In this document: piece by piece, positions 44,916 through 54,112 of the stretch
How positions within the stretch are numbered: position 1 is the first letter of the stretch
How the letters are laid out: each line of letters begins with the position of its first letter
IMG/VR virus record: IMGVR_UViG_3300019762_000009
Location: 1-56,506 of that record
Length of the DNA stretch: 56,506 nucleotides
Direction: 5' to 3' (one strand)
Origin: a virus
The notes under the pieces: model-generated
Databases searched by the model: none
Seen by the model: only the letters and a program-made list of their open reading frames with translations
Told to the model about the DNA's origin: nothing
Position numbers and translations under genes: made by a program

Positions 44916-45962
44916 CTAAATTGTATTTTGCTTGAGTTTTTTACCGGCAAGCTCAAAAGCCTGTTCGGGAGTCAAATTTTGATAAGTGTCTTTCTGCGGA
45001 TCGGCTTCGGAAGTACCTGAGAACTCAGGACGTGCAGCAGTCTTAACTGCAAGGGCTGCAGCTACACGGCTTGTAATATCGTCAAGGTCCAAAGATTCAG
45101 GCAGATCGGCAGTAGAAGTCTGAGACTTCAATCCTGTCTGTTTCTGTGTGGCAGGGGCTTTACGTGTATGAGTCTTAACAGTAGTCATATTGTTGTCCTG
45201 CTTAAACTGATCGAGCATACTGATGACTTCTTCAGTGTTACCTGCGGAAAGAACGTGAGATACGCTGTTCCGCATGTATGCGGGAAGCTTAGCAGACCAT
45301 GCTTCGATCTTACCAGAATCAAGAAGGTCTTTCCAATCAGGGTGAGCCTGTCCAATTTTCTGGAAGTGGTTGCTCTGAGAACTCTGAGCCATGTAGCTTT
45401 TCAGCGGATCAAGCTCCTGAGCCATACGGTTAACCAAGTTGTCTTCAACAGACTTCAAACGCATCTGAGCTACCTGATCTACAAGATCGGGAAGTTCAGG
45501 GAAGTCTTCAAGGAGGTCGTTATACTTTTCCTTGAGAGCTTCTCGTTCAGCTTTAATAGGATCGACATTCTGATCTTTGATAGCATCACGAGAAGAGTTA
45601 CGAAGAGCTTCTGCCTGTGCTTCCGCAGCAGCCTTTTGCGCTTCATATGCAGCCATCTGAGCAGCGATCAGTTGAGTCTCCTGCTGCTGTGCTATCTTCT
45701 GCCAAGCAGAATCAGCATCTTCAGTGTCGTCAGTATCGGTATCAGTGGTTGCAGATTCTTCAACAACATCAGTAGTATCTTCAGTTGTTTCAGTAGTCTC
45801 TGTGGATTCTTCTTCACCGGATTCAGCATCCGCAGAGTCATTAGAAATTTCAGAGGTCTGTTCTTCAGTATCTGTCCCGTCTTCCATCTTAGCACGAGCA
45901 GCTTCGAAGAGTTCTTCTTCGGTCATCTGTGGAGTTTCTACATTAGTTTCGTTGTCAGACAT
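44916..45962 (-). CDS. Capsid scaffolding protein
   Basis: 348 aa, AGGAG upstream. Very acidic Glu/Asp/Thr-rich N-terminus, Ala/Gln coiled coil in the middle (about 85-180), HPDWKDLLDSG segment and a Lys-rich C-terminus. Composition and position between portal and capsid fit a scaffold, which is lost on maturation. Confidence 0.82.
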   Translation of the reverse strand: MSDNETNVETPQMTEEELFEAARAKMEDGTDTEEQTSEISNDSADAESGEEESTETTETTEDTTDVVEESATTDTDTDDTEDADSAWQKIAQQQETQLIAAQMAAYEAQKAAAEAQAEALRNSSRDAIKDQNVDPIKAEREALKEKYNDLLEDFPELPDLVDQVAQMRLKSVEDNLVNRMAQELDPLKSYMAQSSQSNHFQKIGQAHPDWKDLLDSGKIEAWSAKLPAYMRNSVSHVLSAGNTEEVISMLDQFKQDNNMTTVKTHTRKAPATQKQTGLKSQTSTADLPESLDLDDITSRVAAALAVKTAARPEFSGTSEADPQKDTYQNLTPEQAFELAGKKLKQNTI

Positions 45963-45970
45963 TACGTCTC

Positions 45971-46183
45971 CTAAAGTTTTATAGTTAAGTCTCTTTTATC
46001 GAACTCACTGAGGATAGAGTGAAGACTATGGAGTTCGCCCACGAGGTTATGCATAGTCTGGATATCAGATGCATGTGCAAGCTGTGCTGCTACCTCTAAG
46101 TACTTGTCTTCGAATGTTCTCAGAAAGCCGAGGTACAAAGGTGTACCCCGACAATCTGATAAAAGTTTTTTAAGGTTGTGCAT
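45971..46183 (-). CDS. Small protein between portal and scaffold
   Basis: 70 aa, AGGACAG upstream; overlaps the portal gene end by 14 nt. Helical, with many His and Leu. Unknown; possibly a head assembly factor. Confidence 0.65.
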   Translation of the reverse strand: MHNLKKLLSDCRGTPLYLGFLRTFEDKYLEVAAQLAHASDIQTMHNLVGELHSLHSILSEFDKRDLTIKL

Positions 46184-48224
46184 TCTGTCCTGCCTGTTGC
46201 TGTGCCCGATACATTTCCTGCATAGAAGAAATCATCTCTTTCGGAGAGATTCCGTATTCTCTAGCAGTTTCAGTCATACGGGACATGAAATCACGTTCGG
46301 ACTGTTGCTGAGCCATTGCCTGCTGTTGAGCCATAGCGATCTCTTCTGGAGAGTTCAGCAAGTTACGGTCATCAAGATCAAGAGTCTCAGCAAGCTGTCG
46401 GATAACATTGTCTCGCTTCACGACCTGACCATCAGCAGGATTAGCAGTAAGATTGAGAAACTGCATAAGACTGTTGGCGTAAACTTCTCTAGCGATTAGA
46501 GAAGATGTACCCTTAGCCACAACAGCATAGTCACCCTTGATTGCGGTGTCAGAGTTGAACTGCATGTTCCAATGATACATAGCTTCAATAAAAGGTTCGA
46601 TGATACCTGTGTCAAACCAACGGACCTGATCCTTGATTGTGATGTTAGCAGAACCCATCATCATAGACATGCCAGAAGATGTTCTCTGAGACTGTTCTCC
46701 CCAAGCATTCTTAGGAATGGTAGTGACTGTATCGCAGTAGTCTTCGAAGACTTTGCACATAGCCATCAGTTCCTGAGAATGGGAATCAATATTGTAAACA
46801 CGAACTGCTGGGGACTGAGCATCATTGCCTCGCCCTGTTCGTGTCCAAATCTTGAAGGGGTAGATGTCGCTGATGTCTTCACTCTCATCGACCAATTGCA
46901 TATTAACTTCGATCTGCGGTCCTGCACAAATGGCTGCGTTATCAAGAAGCGCACGGAAAGAACTATTAGTTAATTCCTGAACATCTCTCATGATAGACGG
47001 AATACCCTCACCGAAGATACTTGTCTCGTCTTTGTCGTAGTAGTACAGATAGAAGGGCCACTTAACGCCTTCAAGAGGTGCAAGAGATGCTTTGATAACA
47101 CGGCTTCCACAAACCCAAATGCAAGCGGCAAGTTCTACAGAACCTCTGAGACGATCCGGTACTGTTACACCAGCCTGTTCAAGAGTATCAGCAGAGAAGT
47201 AACCCCAGTATTCGAGGACTTCGTACTTATTCTTTTCGGCATCTGTAGTCAAGCCTGTGCCGTCTACATTGGTAAGCTTACCGATAGAGAAGAGATCAGA
47301 TTCAAAGTTCTGGAGTTTGTAGTTACCTGTTGGGTAAGCAACAACCAATTCTCTAAGAGCATTGCTGTCAAAGTCTGGTCTATTCTGAAGAGCGATAAAG
47401 TCAGACTTAGGCATTTTATGTCGCTGCATTGCAAAACGTGCATCGTTCAGATCAGAGACAGACAGATCAGGATAGAAATCCCAAAGCTGCACAAAGTCTA
47501 CATGTGGAACGAAACGATCTTTCTGCACGAGACGCCATTCATATGTGCCATCTTCTTTAGAATGCTTTGCGTACTGTTTCTTCTTAGAAAGGGAAACCAT
47601 TGGCCCTTTCAGAATGCCAGTACCATAGATGTTCCCACTATGGATGACAGAGGTGAGTTTATCGTTGAACTCTACTTCGGACAGTTGGTCTTCAATTGTC
47701 TTCTGCATAGCCTCAGCACGATCATTAGCAGCCTGTTTCAGAAGACCCTTGTACTCTTCGGGAGTGATCATCTGCTGTGTCTGCTGCATGTGCTGCATAA
47801 CCATCTGTTCAAGAAGCTTCTCATCCATCTGAGGTCGTTCAGTAGGAGTAACCTGAAATATTGCGTTGCCTTTACTTGAAAAGATAAAGTCCTTAAGGCG
47901 GGAATCGACAACCTTTACTTTGTTTCGTGTCAGACGAATAAATGCTTTGCTTCGGTGATCTCCGATATGCTGCAAAACTGTGTCACTATACTGTCCACGA
48001 TACTGCCTCAAGTCTCTAAGCCAACGATCTTCTAAAGATTTACGTTGATCAGCTACTTCGGAGAAACGAGAGTTAATGATCTGAGCTAGGGCATCTACTT
48101 GCACATTTGGTGCGGAAGGATTCAGTCCTTCGACTTTCCCTTTGCTGCTTTCATCATCAACTGTAAGCTTCTCGATAGCATCTTTCTCAAATTTATTAAG
48201 CTTTGTCTCAAGCTCTTTCTTCAT
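46170..48224 (-). CDS. Portal protein
   Basis: 684 aa, start overlaps the terminase stop (TAATG) with GGAGG upstream. N-terminal FSEVADQRKSLEDRWLRDLRQ and SRLKDFIFSS segments, IKAERPQMD-type linker and long helical C-terminus (QQQAMAQQQ) resemble podovirus portals. It forms the dodecameric DNA gate of the head and sits next to terminase as usual. Confidence 0.85.
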   Translation of the reverse strand: MKKELETKLNKFEKDAIEKLTVDDESSKGKVEGLNPSAPNVQVDALAQIINSRFSEVADQRKSLEDRWLRDLRQYRGQYSDTVLQHIGDHRSKAFIRLTRNKVKVVDSRLKDFIFSSKGNAIFQVTPTERPQMDEKLLEQMVMQHMQQTQQMITPEEYKGLLKQAANDRAEAMQKTIEDQLSEVEFNDKLTSVIHSGNIYGTGILKGPMVSLSKKKQYAKHSKEDGTYEWRLVQKDRFVPHVDFVQLWDFYPDLSVSDLNDARFAMQRHKMPKSDFIALQNRPDFDSNALRELVVAYPTGNYKLQNFESDLFSIGKLTNVDGTGLTTDAEKNKYEVLEYWGYFSADTLEQAGVTVPDRLRGSVELAACIWVCGSRVIKASLAPLEGVKWPFYLYYYDKDETSIFGEGIPSIMRDVQELTNSSFRALLDNAAICAGPQIEVNMQLVDESEDISDIYPFKIWTRTGRGNDAQSPAVRVYNIDSHSQELMAMCKVFEDYCDTVTTIPKNAWGEQSQRTSSGMSMMMGSANITIKDQVRWFDTGIIEPFIEAMYHWNMQFNSDTAIKGDYAVVAKGTSSLIAREVYANSLMQFLNLTANPADGQVVKRDNVIRQLAETLDLDDRNLLNSPEEIAMAQQQAMAQQQSERDFMSRMTETAREYGISPKEMISSMQEMYRAQQQAGQNAQP

Positions 48225-49687
48225 TAGTAGCCTCCGATGTGACTAGCTGCTCGGTACTTAGGACGAAGGTTATACCCTCGACTAAACCTGCTAATTTTCT
48301 TTTTATTGAGTGGTGTATAAAACTCCAAGGCAGCGTACTGACAAGCATCATGTACATGTGAGAACTCATTCTTGACTGGTTTGTCCTTGAATTGTTTGCT
48401 CATGGACCCACCACCAACTTTGATCTCAGCATATTTGTAACCAGAAATAAAACCTTTACGAAGCTGTGGGCATTTCTTACCGTTCATGATAAAACCACAG
48501 GTCTTGCGTTTCAATGGTTCAATCACTGCTTGTCTTCGAGCGATTGGGTTATTAGTCTTTGCAGGAATCCAGTGTACTCCGGCAGCGTCTAACACATCAG
48601 TACCTGCCCGTGAATCATTCATAGACCTTTGACAAGTCGCAGGGTCAACGACAACTGTATAGTTGTTGATCCACGGACGGTACTTACTATATAACTTAGG
48701 AAGGAGAAGGTCATTAACGAAGGTCTGTAAATCACAGTCTTCCGTAACGATTTCTTCAAAGACATAAAAAGTACCATCGGGTGCTTGTTGGGTGAACACG
48801 CAGGCAGGGGTTAAACCCTGATCCATGCCGATAATCAATTCCACGCCTTGTAGTGGTGTGAGGTTATCCTCTACACTATGATTAGTATCATCGTACATAG
48901 TATAAACAACACGACCATTTGTGTACTCACCGTAGTTGTTCATCAAGTTAATCTGAATTGCTTCAGGCTCCATAATGTTCAACATGTCTGTGTAGTACGT
49001 AGCAGAGAGGTTATCCAAGTTCTCTGCGTCTGGATTGACCACAAATCTGTTACCTACTTTCAGAACGGCAGGTGGCTGTCTGTAGAAGGAACAACCATCT
49101 GGCTTCCTAACCTCGGTTACATGATATAACCAATGGTCAGTAGATACTGCGTTGTAGTCAAAGAGAAGAAAAGGATCAACTGGTCCTATTTCCTGCGTAT
49201 CTTTCTTAGAAGGAAATCTATTGATACGAGTAGGTAGAACCTTTAACAGGTATGCAGGAAGTTCAGACGCCTCCGCACAATGAATACCTGTGAACTCACG
49301 AGAACGAAAGTGTTCAATAGCTCGTTCATCTTCAGCAGCGATAAACCAAAGTTCCATGTGCATAGACGTACCATCAGGCAAGTCCATTTCGAGAACACCT
49401 TTATAAGGTTTCGACATAGTAAGTTTGAGTTTATCTTTAAACCAATCTTTCCAAGAAGCCAGCATAGAACCTTCCAAGGCTCCATATGTTGCACGAACGA
49501 TCGCATAACGACTTCTTCGTACACCATCTTGCTGAGGAATCTGTTTAGCTGCATTCATCCACAAATGCCAGATACAACCAGAGGTCTTACCTGAACCAAC
49601 CGGACCCATAACAAAGATATATTTGTTTTTGTCTCGGTGAATTTTTGCGAATGTGTTAGACGCTTTATAATTAAGCTTGAACTCCAT
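48224..49687 (-). CDS. Terminase large subunit
   Basis: 487 aa, AGGAG upstream. Walker A GPVGSGKTS with K34; GIHCAEASEL with the catalytic Glu; nuclease-domain start IIGMDQGLTP with D289; and a C-terminal AVIEPLKRK / FSHVHDACQYAALE region. The ATPase pumps DNA and the nuclease cuts the concatemer. Confidence 0.9.
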   Translation of the reverse strand: MEFKLNYKASNTFAKIHRDKNKYIFVMGPVGSGKTSGCIWHLWMNAAKQIPQQDGVRRSRYAIVRATYGALEGSMLASWKDWFKDKLKLTMSKPYKGVLEMDLPDGTSMHMELWFIAAEDERAIEHFRSREFTGIHCAEASELPAYLLKVLPTRINRFPSKKDTQEIGPVDPFLLFDYNAVSTDHWLYHVTEVRKPDGCSFYRQPPAVLKVGNRFVVNPDAENLDNLSATYYTDMLNIMEPEAIQINLMNNYGEYTNGRVVYTMYDDTNHSVEDNLTPLQGVELIIGMDQGLTPACVFTQQAPDGTFYVFEEIVTEDCDLQTFVNDLLLPKLYSKYRPWINNYTVVVDPATCQRSMNDSRAGTDVLDAAGVHWIPAKTNNPIARRQAVIEPLKRKTCGFIMNGKKCPQLRKGFISGYKYAEIKVGGGSMSKQFKDKPVKNEFSHVHDACQYAALEFYTPLNKKKISRFSRGYNLRPKYRAASHIGGY

Positions 49688-49704
49688 CCTGTTCTCCTAA
49701 GTTA

Positions 49705-50106
49705 TTAAAATAGTTCTGAGAATACGTTCTGAGATTCTTCTTTCTTCTCGGCTTCATGCTTAGCTCTGGCCTCGGCTTTCTCTTTTTCGAAGTCGAGTTC
49801 AGTAACAGTTGCATTTGGAAGAAGATTCTCAATACCCTTTGTATTATCCCCGTTACTTACGTCACCCAAATCGAGATTAATACTTACTGTTTGTTTAGTC
49901 TTCTGGTCAATTTCGAGAGCTTTCAGTTTAGGGTAGCGATACTGCATCAAAATTTCGTTAAGTTTGAGAAGTTCTTTAGTAGACATGTCACCACGTCCAG
50001 CCAGTTCGATCAACTGTTCCAGAGGGTCATAATCCATCTTATGAAGTCTTCTCATCAATTCAGCAGCAGCACCCTGTTTGGTAGCTCCCCTTGGCGTTTT
50101 AGCCAT
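49705..50106 (-). CDS. Terminase small subunit
   Basis: 133 aa from ATG 50106 with GGAGG five nt upstream (longer frame from 50172 rejected). The sequence ILMQYRYPKLKALEIDQKTK matches the terminase small subunit pattern, and the acidic/charged C-terminus would contact the large subunit. Recognises the packaging site. Confidence 0.8.
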   Translation of the reverse strand: MAKTPRGATKQGAAAELMRRLHKMDYDPLEQLIELAGRGDMSTKELLKLNEILMQYRYPKLKALEIDQKTKQTVSINLDLGDVSNGDNTKGIENLLPNATVTELDFEKEKAEARAKHEAEKKEESQNVFSELF

Positions 50107-50107
50107 A

Positions 50108-50365
50108 TTAGCCTCCGTGGTAGTGCAAAGTGCCTTCTGCTGCATGGAGGTGCAAGTACGGTTTACACGCATCCCGTGTACCAGAGTTTAATCGGTCTTC
50201 CAATTTCTCTACTCGTTCTTCCATCGCAGCCACTTGGTCTTTCATGTTGTTAAGTTCAACCTGAAACTTATCAAGGGACCGTAAGAGTTTATAAGCTACG
50301 GGTCCTGTGATAATACCAGATGTTGCAAGCGCACTCCCCACAGTGCTTGCATCAGGGATTTCCAT
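50108..50365 (-). CDS. Small protein, hydrophobic plus coiled coil
   Basis: 85 aa from ATG 50365 (GGAG five nt upstream). An N-terminal moderately hydrophobic stretch (VGSALATSGIITGPVAYKLL) is followed by a coiled coil (about 32-60) and a His-rich tail. First gene of the packaging/capsid unit. It could be a second holin-like or membrane protein; uncertain. Confidence 0.6.
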   Translation of the reverse strand: MEIPDASTVGSALATSGIITGPVAYKLLRSLDKFQVELNNMKDQVAAMEERVEKLEDRLNSGTRDACKPYLHLHAAEGTLHYHGG

Positions 50366-50417
50366 AATCACTCCAAGGTGTTAAAGTTGTAAGGTATAAC
50401 TATTAACCTTATCTTAT

Positions 50418-50446
50418 ATTATAACATACTTTATAAAGTTTGTCAA
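50418..50446 (-). promoter_or_regulatory. Late promoter, consensus sigma70
   Basis: Minus strand TTGACA (50446-50441), 17-bp spacer, TATAAT (50423-50418). Drives 50365 to 36860, the packaging, capsid and tail unit. Confidence 0.85.
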
Positions 50447-50459
50447 GTATTTTCTTAAA

Positions 50460-51680
50460 TTAATTCACTTTCTTCCACTGAAAGTTAGCGGCGAGGTCCG
50501 TGATATAGGTATCGAATGCTGTGTCTGCATTAGTACCATCAGTAACTGCCTCAAGAAACCATACATAAGGTTCAAATTCTTTATATCTCACGTAGTAGTT
50601 TCCAATAGGGAGACCATTAAGCTCTTCTGTTTGAATAGCATAAAACCAATCACCAGCTTTTCCGAGAGAATGAATGTCATTCAGTAACTGTGTGACGGAC
50701 AATGCTCGACAAGCTTCTCCAAATCTCTTATCTCTGTACTTACCATCAGATGCGAGGTAGATGGCAGGGGACTGATTCTCTGACTTTGCAGGGATGTTGA
50801 TGCCATTAAGTTTGCCACCAAAGCCGTGCGTTGGGCTAACAGAGCCACAAAACTTATCATTACAAGTGAACGCCAAAGTTTCACTATCCGTCATGTGAGT
50901 GATCTCACCATGAGTGTCTTCGTGCCTAAACTTGATACGATTGACATTTTCAATACTGTGATCTTGCATGTCGATACCTGTGGTAGCAAGATTACCCCTT
51001 TCTAAAACAGTAGCAAGGTTCTGTGTATCTTCCGATGGAACATTAGCCCATGCACCATCACCACGAAGGAATTTAGTCTGCTCAGTGTCACTCTTAGACG
51101 GGATGTCAATACCCTGAACCTGACCTTCCCAACCTTTATCAGAGGACATCATGCCTGCCACTTTCTCGTCAACAGGCCTCTCGAATTTAAGAAGCTCTCG
51201 ATCTCCGTCAACGTGTCGTTCAATCTGGAAACTAGTATGATCACGAGGCTGTTCTGTGCCGTGCCCAAAGCTAAGACGATCTGTATAAAATTCAGGAGAT
51301 GTTATCAAGGATCGTGAACCACTATCTCCGGACTCCATCTGAAAAGAAGGTTTGGTATCGCTTGTCATAAAGAAGTCGATACCAGAATCCTTTGGCTGGA
51401 TACGGCAGTTATTAATAAACTGAACATTCTGCAAAGCATTAATGCTATGTGTGTTGGCGTCTAAATCCTGGGCAAGAGTGGCGTCTTCACGAGTCACGTC
51501 CAACAATTCTGGAATGCTGGGGTGAACCCACGCTCCGTCTTTTCTCAGATATTCAGTAGAGTCCTTTGGTGCATCTTCGATTCCGCCAGATACCCCTTCT
51601 CTAAGATCATGCACGGTGCATTTATCAATCTCATTAGTATCAGGGTCTCTATAGTATACTTCGCCTGTCTGTTTAATCAT
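50460..51680 (-). CDS. Tail fibre-like protein with repeats
   Basis: 406 aa; overlaps the previous gene by 8 nt, AAGG upstream. Internal repeats: EYLRKDGAWVHP, KFLRGDGAWANV and IYLASDGKYRD, each preceded by a GGIEDAP/IDIPSKS/INIPAKS stretch. This (x)LRGDGxW linker is common in phage tail fibres. The C-terminus may be a receptor-binding or trimerisation domain. Confidence 0.72.
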   Translation of the reverse strand: MIKQTGEVYYRDPDTNEIDKCTVHDLREGVSGGIEDAPKDSTEYLRKDGAWVHPSIPELLDVTREDATLAQDLDANTHSINALQNVQFINNCRIQPKDSGIDFFMTSDTKPSFQMESGDSGSRSLITSPEFYTDRLSFGHGTEQPRDHTSFQIERHVDGDRELLKFERPVDEKVAGMMSSDKGWEGQVQGIDIPSKSDTEQTKFLRGDGAWANVPSEDTQNLATVLERGNLATTGIDMQDHSIENVNRIKFRHEDTHGEITHMTDSETLAFTCNDKFCGSVSPTHGFGGKLNGINIPAKSENQSPAIYLASDGKYRDKRFGEACRALSVTQLLNDIHSLGKAGDWFYAIQTEELNGLPIGNYYVRYKEFEPYVWFLEAVTDGTNADTAFDTYITDLAANFQWKKVN

Positions 51681-52650
51681 TGTTATTAACCTTCTCGTTT
51701 AACTGCTTAATACAGTCCTGATTCATGGAAACTAGTGTTCTAGTCTGATGCAAGAGATTGGAGTCTACGCCCTGCTCTCTTACCCACTTCTGTGTGGCGA
51801 TCTTAGCTTTCTCAGTCAACCCATAGTAAAGGGAGTTATACGGCTCTGAGCCAAACCCTTTCAATGCGAAAGGTGCTCTTGATTCAAACTTAATAGAGTA
51901 GTCTTTGCCCCTCACACCTGCAAGAGGTGGAACTTGAGCCGTGACGTATTCACCAATCTCTCTACCACACACAAGGTCAGCATCCAATACGTGTCGGTCA
52001 CGAATGCAGAACTTGTCTATCATCTCTGTACCCTCCCAAACACTATAGAACATTTCCATAGCAGGTACAGGATCGCCTATACAAAACTTACGGGCAAAGT
52101 AAAGGAAAGACTGTGGAAGATCAGAAGATACTGAGTCTACCTCGTACATTTGTGTATCTTCATTAAAGGTCGCTACGATATTATCGGAGACACTTGTTTG
52201 AACATCTCGCCATCTAGGATACTCACCATCCAAGAACTTATAACAAAGTGGTGTATTAGAGATAGCACCTCGGTTAGATAGAATAGTTCCCGCAGGAAAA
52301 TGATAGACATCCGGTTCGCAAGTTCTCTTAAAGAGTGGTCCGACCGACCCATCAGACAGAGTTACTTGAGGGCCAACATGCACAGAGTCTGGAGAGGTAA
52401 CTACCCCAACGTGTCTCCATAACTGGGACGTGGAATCGAATCGTTCAAAGTGAGCCTGCTCTTCTGCAAAACGAACTCGGTAGATAGCGTCACCATGTAC
52501 ATAATGACTCTCCCCTTTCTTCTTGTTTCGTGTCAATAGACTGTCGAACATCTCTCTAGTCACACCTTCGGGAAGATCAATAGCGGATGGGTCAAATACT
52601 GGGGAACCCATAGGCGTATTAAACGCCTGATCCATATTATCGAATCTCAT
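51673..52650 (-). CDS. Virion protein, probably tail-associated
   Basis: 325 aa from ATG 52650 with AGGAG five nt upstream; a start at 52686 is not supported. Beta-rich in the middle and ends with a coiled coil (LLHQTRTLVSMNQDCIKQLNE). Encoded with fibre-like genes. Family unknown. Confidence 0.6.
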   Translation of the reverse strand: MRFDNMDQAFNTPMGSPVFDPSAIDLPEGVTREMFDSLLTRNKKKGESHYVHGDAIYRVRFAEEQAHFERFDSTSQLWRHVGVVTSPDSVHVGPQVTLSDGSVGPLFKRTCEPDVYHFPAGTILSNRGAISNTPLCYKFLDGEYPRWRDVQTSVSDNIVATFNEDTQMYEVDSVSSDLPQSFLYFARKFCIGDPVPAMEMFYSVWEGTEMIDKFCIRDRHVLDADLVCGREIGEYVTAQVPPLAGVRGKDYSIKFESRAPFALKGFGSEPYNSLYYGLTEKAKIATQKWVREQGVDSNLLHQTRTLVSMNQDCIKQLNEKVNNND

Positions 52651-52658
52651 AATTACTC

Positions 52659-52994
52659 CTAACCAAAAACTGCGATGCTCAACCAAGTCTCCTTCTCAGA
52701 AACGAAGCTCATTTTCGCACAAGACTTTGGTATTTTACGAACATAGGGGTTGGGTACAGAAGCCTGACCTTCCAATATGGATACTGGCTGAGGAAGCTTT
52801 GCAGGAACGTCATCTCTGAAACTAGCCCAAAATACTTCAGGGCATTCGAATATAAAAATATTTCCACTAGTGGGCTTTTCATAAGTGACGGGTGTTTCCG
52901 CAGGAAGATATAAACAATCATAGTGATCTGACACTGTGATTGCACCTTGTATCATATTACCTTTATAATCAGAATCTAAATGGAATGGTTTCAT
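52659..52994 (-). CDS. Small beta-rich virion protein
   Basis: 111 aa, GGAGG six nt upstream; first gene of the leftward block, 40 nt after a consensus promoter. Beta-rich with many aromatic residues and no membrane segment. Could be a decoration or fibre accessory protein. Family not certain. Confidence 0.6.
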   Translation of the reverse strand: MKPFHLDSDYKGNMIQGAITVSDHYDCLYLPAETPVTYEKPTSGNIFIFECPEVFWASFRDDVPAKLPQPVSILEGQASVPNPYVRKIPKSCAKMSFVSEKETWLSIAVFG

Positions 52995-53033
52995 GGAGAA
53001 CCTCCAAGGTTGTACTATTCATATCTTACCTAT

Positions 53034-53062
53034 ATTATAGCATAAAATTATCAGATTGTCAA
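53034..53062 (-). promoter_or_regulatory. Late promoter, consensus sigma70
   Basis: Minus strand TTGACA (53062-53057), 17-bp spacer, TATAAT (53039-53034). Back to back with the rightward promoter of the HU-like gene, with 10 bp between the two -35 boxes. Confidence 0.85.
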
Positions 53063-53072
53063 TACTTTTTAC

Positions 53073-53101
53073 TTGACATCTTATAAAAAATATGATATAA
53101 T
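53073..53101 (+). promoter_or_regulatory. Consensus promoter of HU-like gene
   Basis: TTGACA (53073-53078), 17-bp spacer, TATAAT (53096-53101): perfect consensus. Starts a leader of about 125 nt before the HU-like ATG. Confidence 0.88.
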
Positions 53102-53119
53102 ATACACAAGTACTCAGGA

Positions 53120-53199
53120 GGACTATATGTACTATAAGAACTTTAATACATAGTACTTATAGTTCCTATGTATATTTCCGTCAGGAAATATATACATAG
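53120..53199 (+). promoter_or_regulatory. Two-hairpin leader of HU-like mRNA
   Basis: The first imperfect stem pairs 53120-53135 with 53150-53166. The second pairs CTATGTATATTTCC (53166-53179) with 53184-53199 across a GTCA loop, with a 2-nt bulge. The two are directly adjacent, so they could stack. They lie between the promoter and the ribosome site at 53227. Possible post-transcriptional or autoregulatory element. Confidence 0.6.
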
Positions 53200-53236
53200 A
53201 TTACTATATATAACTATATATTACTTAGGGACACCT

Positions 53237-53749
53237 ATGAGTAAAACGAACATTGCAAAAACCTTAGAAGTAAATCCTCACGATTTCAATGAAGAGATGT
53301 GTAGTAGTAAACCTACTAATACATTTAGAATAAATGAATTTGCATCTTTGATAGAACCCACTACATTACTTACTCACGATGAGTGCAAAAAGCTAATTAA
53401 GTTTATCTTCTTTGTAATCGCTCAGAAAATGCGGGAAGGTTACAGAGTCGATATTCCGTATTTCGGTACATTCTATCCTAGATATCAGAAACCTAGAAAA
53501 GCTTTTAATGTACATACCCAAGAGAAGAGAGAACTCCCTGCAAGGATCATTCCCTGCTTCTCTCGTAAACGTATGCTTACAAGAATTATGGATGAAGAGC
53601 AGTATCATAAATATAAGAAAGCAGAACCTACAAAGATAAAAGGTCTCGATGCTTTAGCCGAAGAGTACGCCCATGTCTGCATCGGTGATGATTATACTAA
53701 GTACCTCTATCCAGAAGAATTTGATGACATAAAAACTACAGTGTGGTAG
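53237..53749 (+). CDS. HU/IHF-like DNA-binding protein
   Basis: 170 aa; AGGG six nt before the ATG (the frame from 53168 would start inside a leader hairpin). Residues about 30-115 match the HU/IHF fold: helices, then IPYFGTFYPRY (73-83), then a basic arm with NVHTQEKRELPARIIPCFSRKRML. Extra N-terminal ~28 residues and a ~55-residue C-terminal extension are unlike ordinary 90-aa HU. It could compact phage DNA or act in replication or late gene control. Own promoter and terminator. Confidence 0.8.
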   Translation: MSKTNIAKTLEVNPHDFNEEMCSSKPTNTFRINEFASLIEPTTLLTHDECKKLIKFIFFVIAQKMREGYRVDIPYFGTFYPRYQKPRKAFNVHTQEKRELPARIIPCFSRKRMLTRIMDEEQYHKYKKAEPTKIKGLDALAEEYAHVCIGDDYTKYLYPEEFDDIKTTVW

Positions 53750-53757
53750 TCCTTCAC

Positions 53758-53797
53758 AGGAAGTTATTAGAGAAATCTAGTAGCTTCCTTTTCTTTT
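53758..53797 (+). terminator. Intrinsic terminator with GAAA loop
   Basis: A 14-bp stem (some G-T pairs) closed by a GAAA tetraloop is followed by TTTTCTTTT. Makes the HU-like gene a single-gene transcript. Confidence 0.82.
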
Positions 53798-54112
53798 GTC
53801 TAACGGGCGGTTTGTATAGAAGTACTATATGGTCCTATCCCTGACTCTATGGGAAACCCATTACTCCTCTTACTCCCTGCATTGTAAGAATCTTCTGAAG
53901 CTTCTATTCCTACCCATGACTCTACCCAAACTAGTAAAAAATATTTTAGGAAATTTCTATATACATGGACGGAATATAATGATTTCAACCCACCTCTGTG
54001 CCCCTCCCCCACCTCCTCGGACCCCCTCGTACAAAATATCCCTCTGTAAACTCTCTTATGGCAAGGGGCGGTACCCTCCCAGACCTTACCTGAACAACCA
54101 GTGCTCCTATCA
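53798..54112. other. Non-coding pyrimidine-rich region
   Basis: No ORF with a ribosome site. Strongly pyrimidine-rich on the plus strand. The stretch 53989-54026 has runs of 3, 4, 5 and 5 C, so the minus strand has a loose G-quadruplex pattern with two long loops. Confidence 0.5.

Noticed and set aside
44073-45020. 315-codon plus-strand frame
   Set aside because: Antisense to capsid and scaffold genes, no start signal.
53168-53236. Upstream extension of the HU-like gene
   Set aside because: Its ATG falls inside a strong leader hairpin and has no ribosome site; the ATG at 53237 has one.
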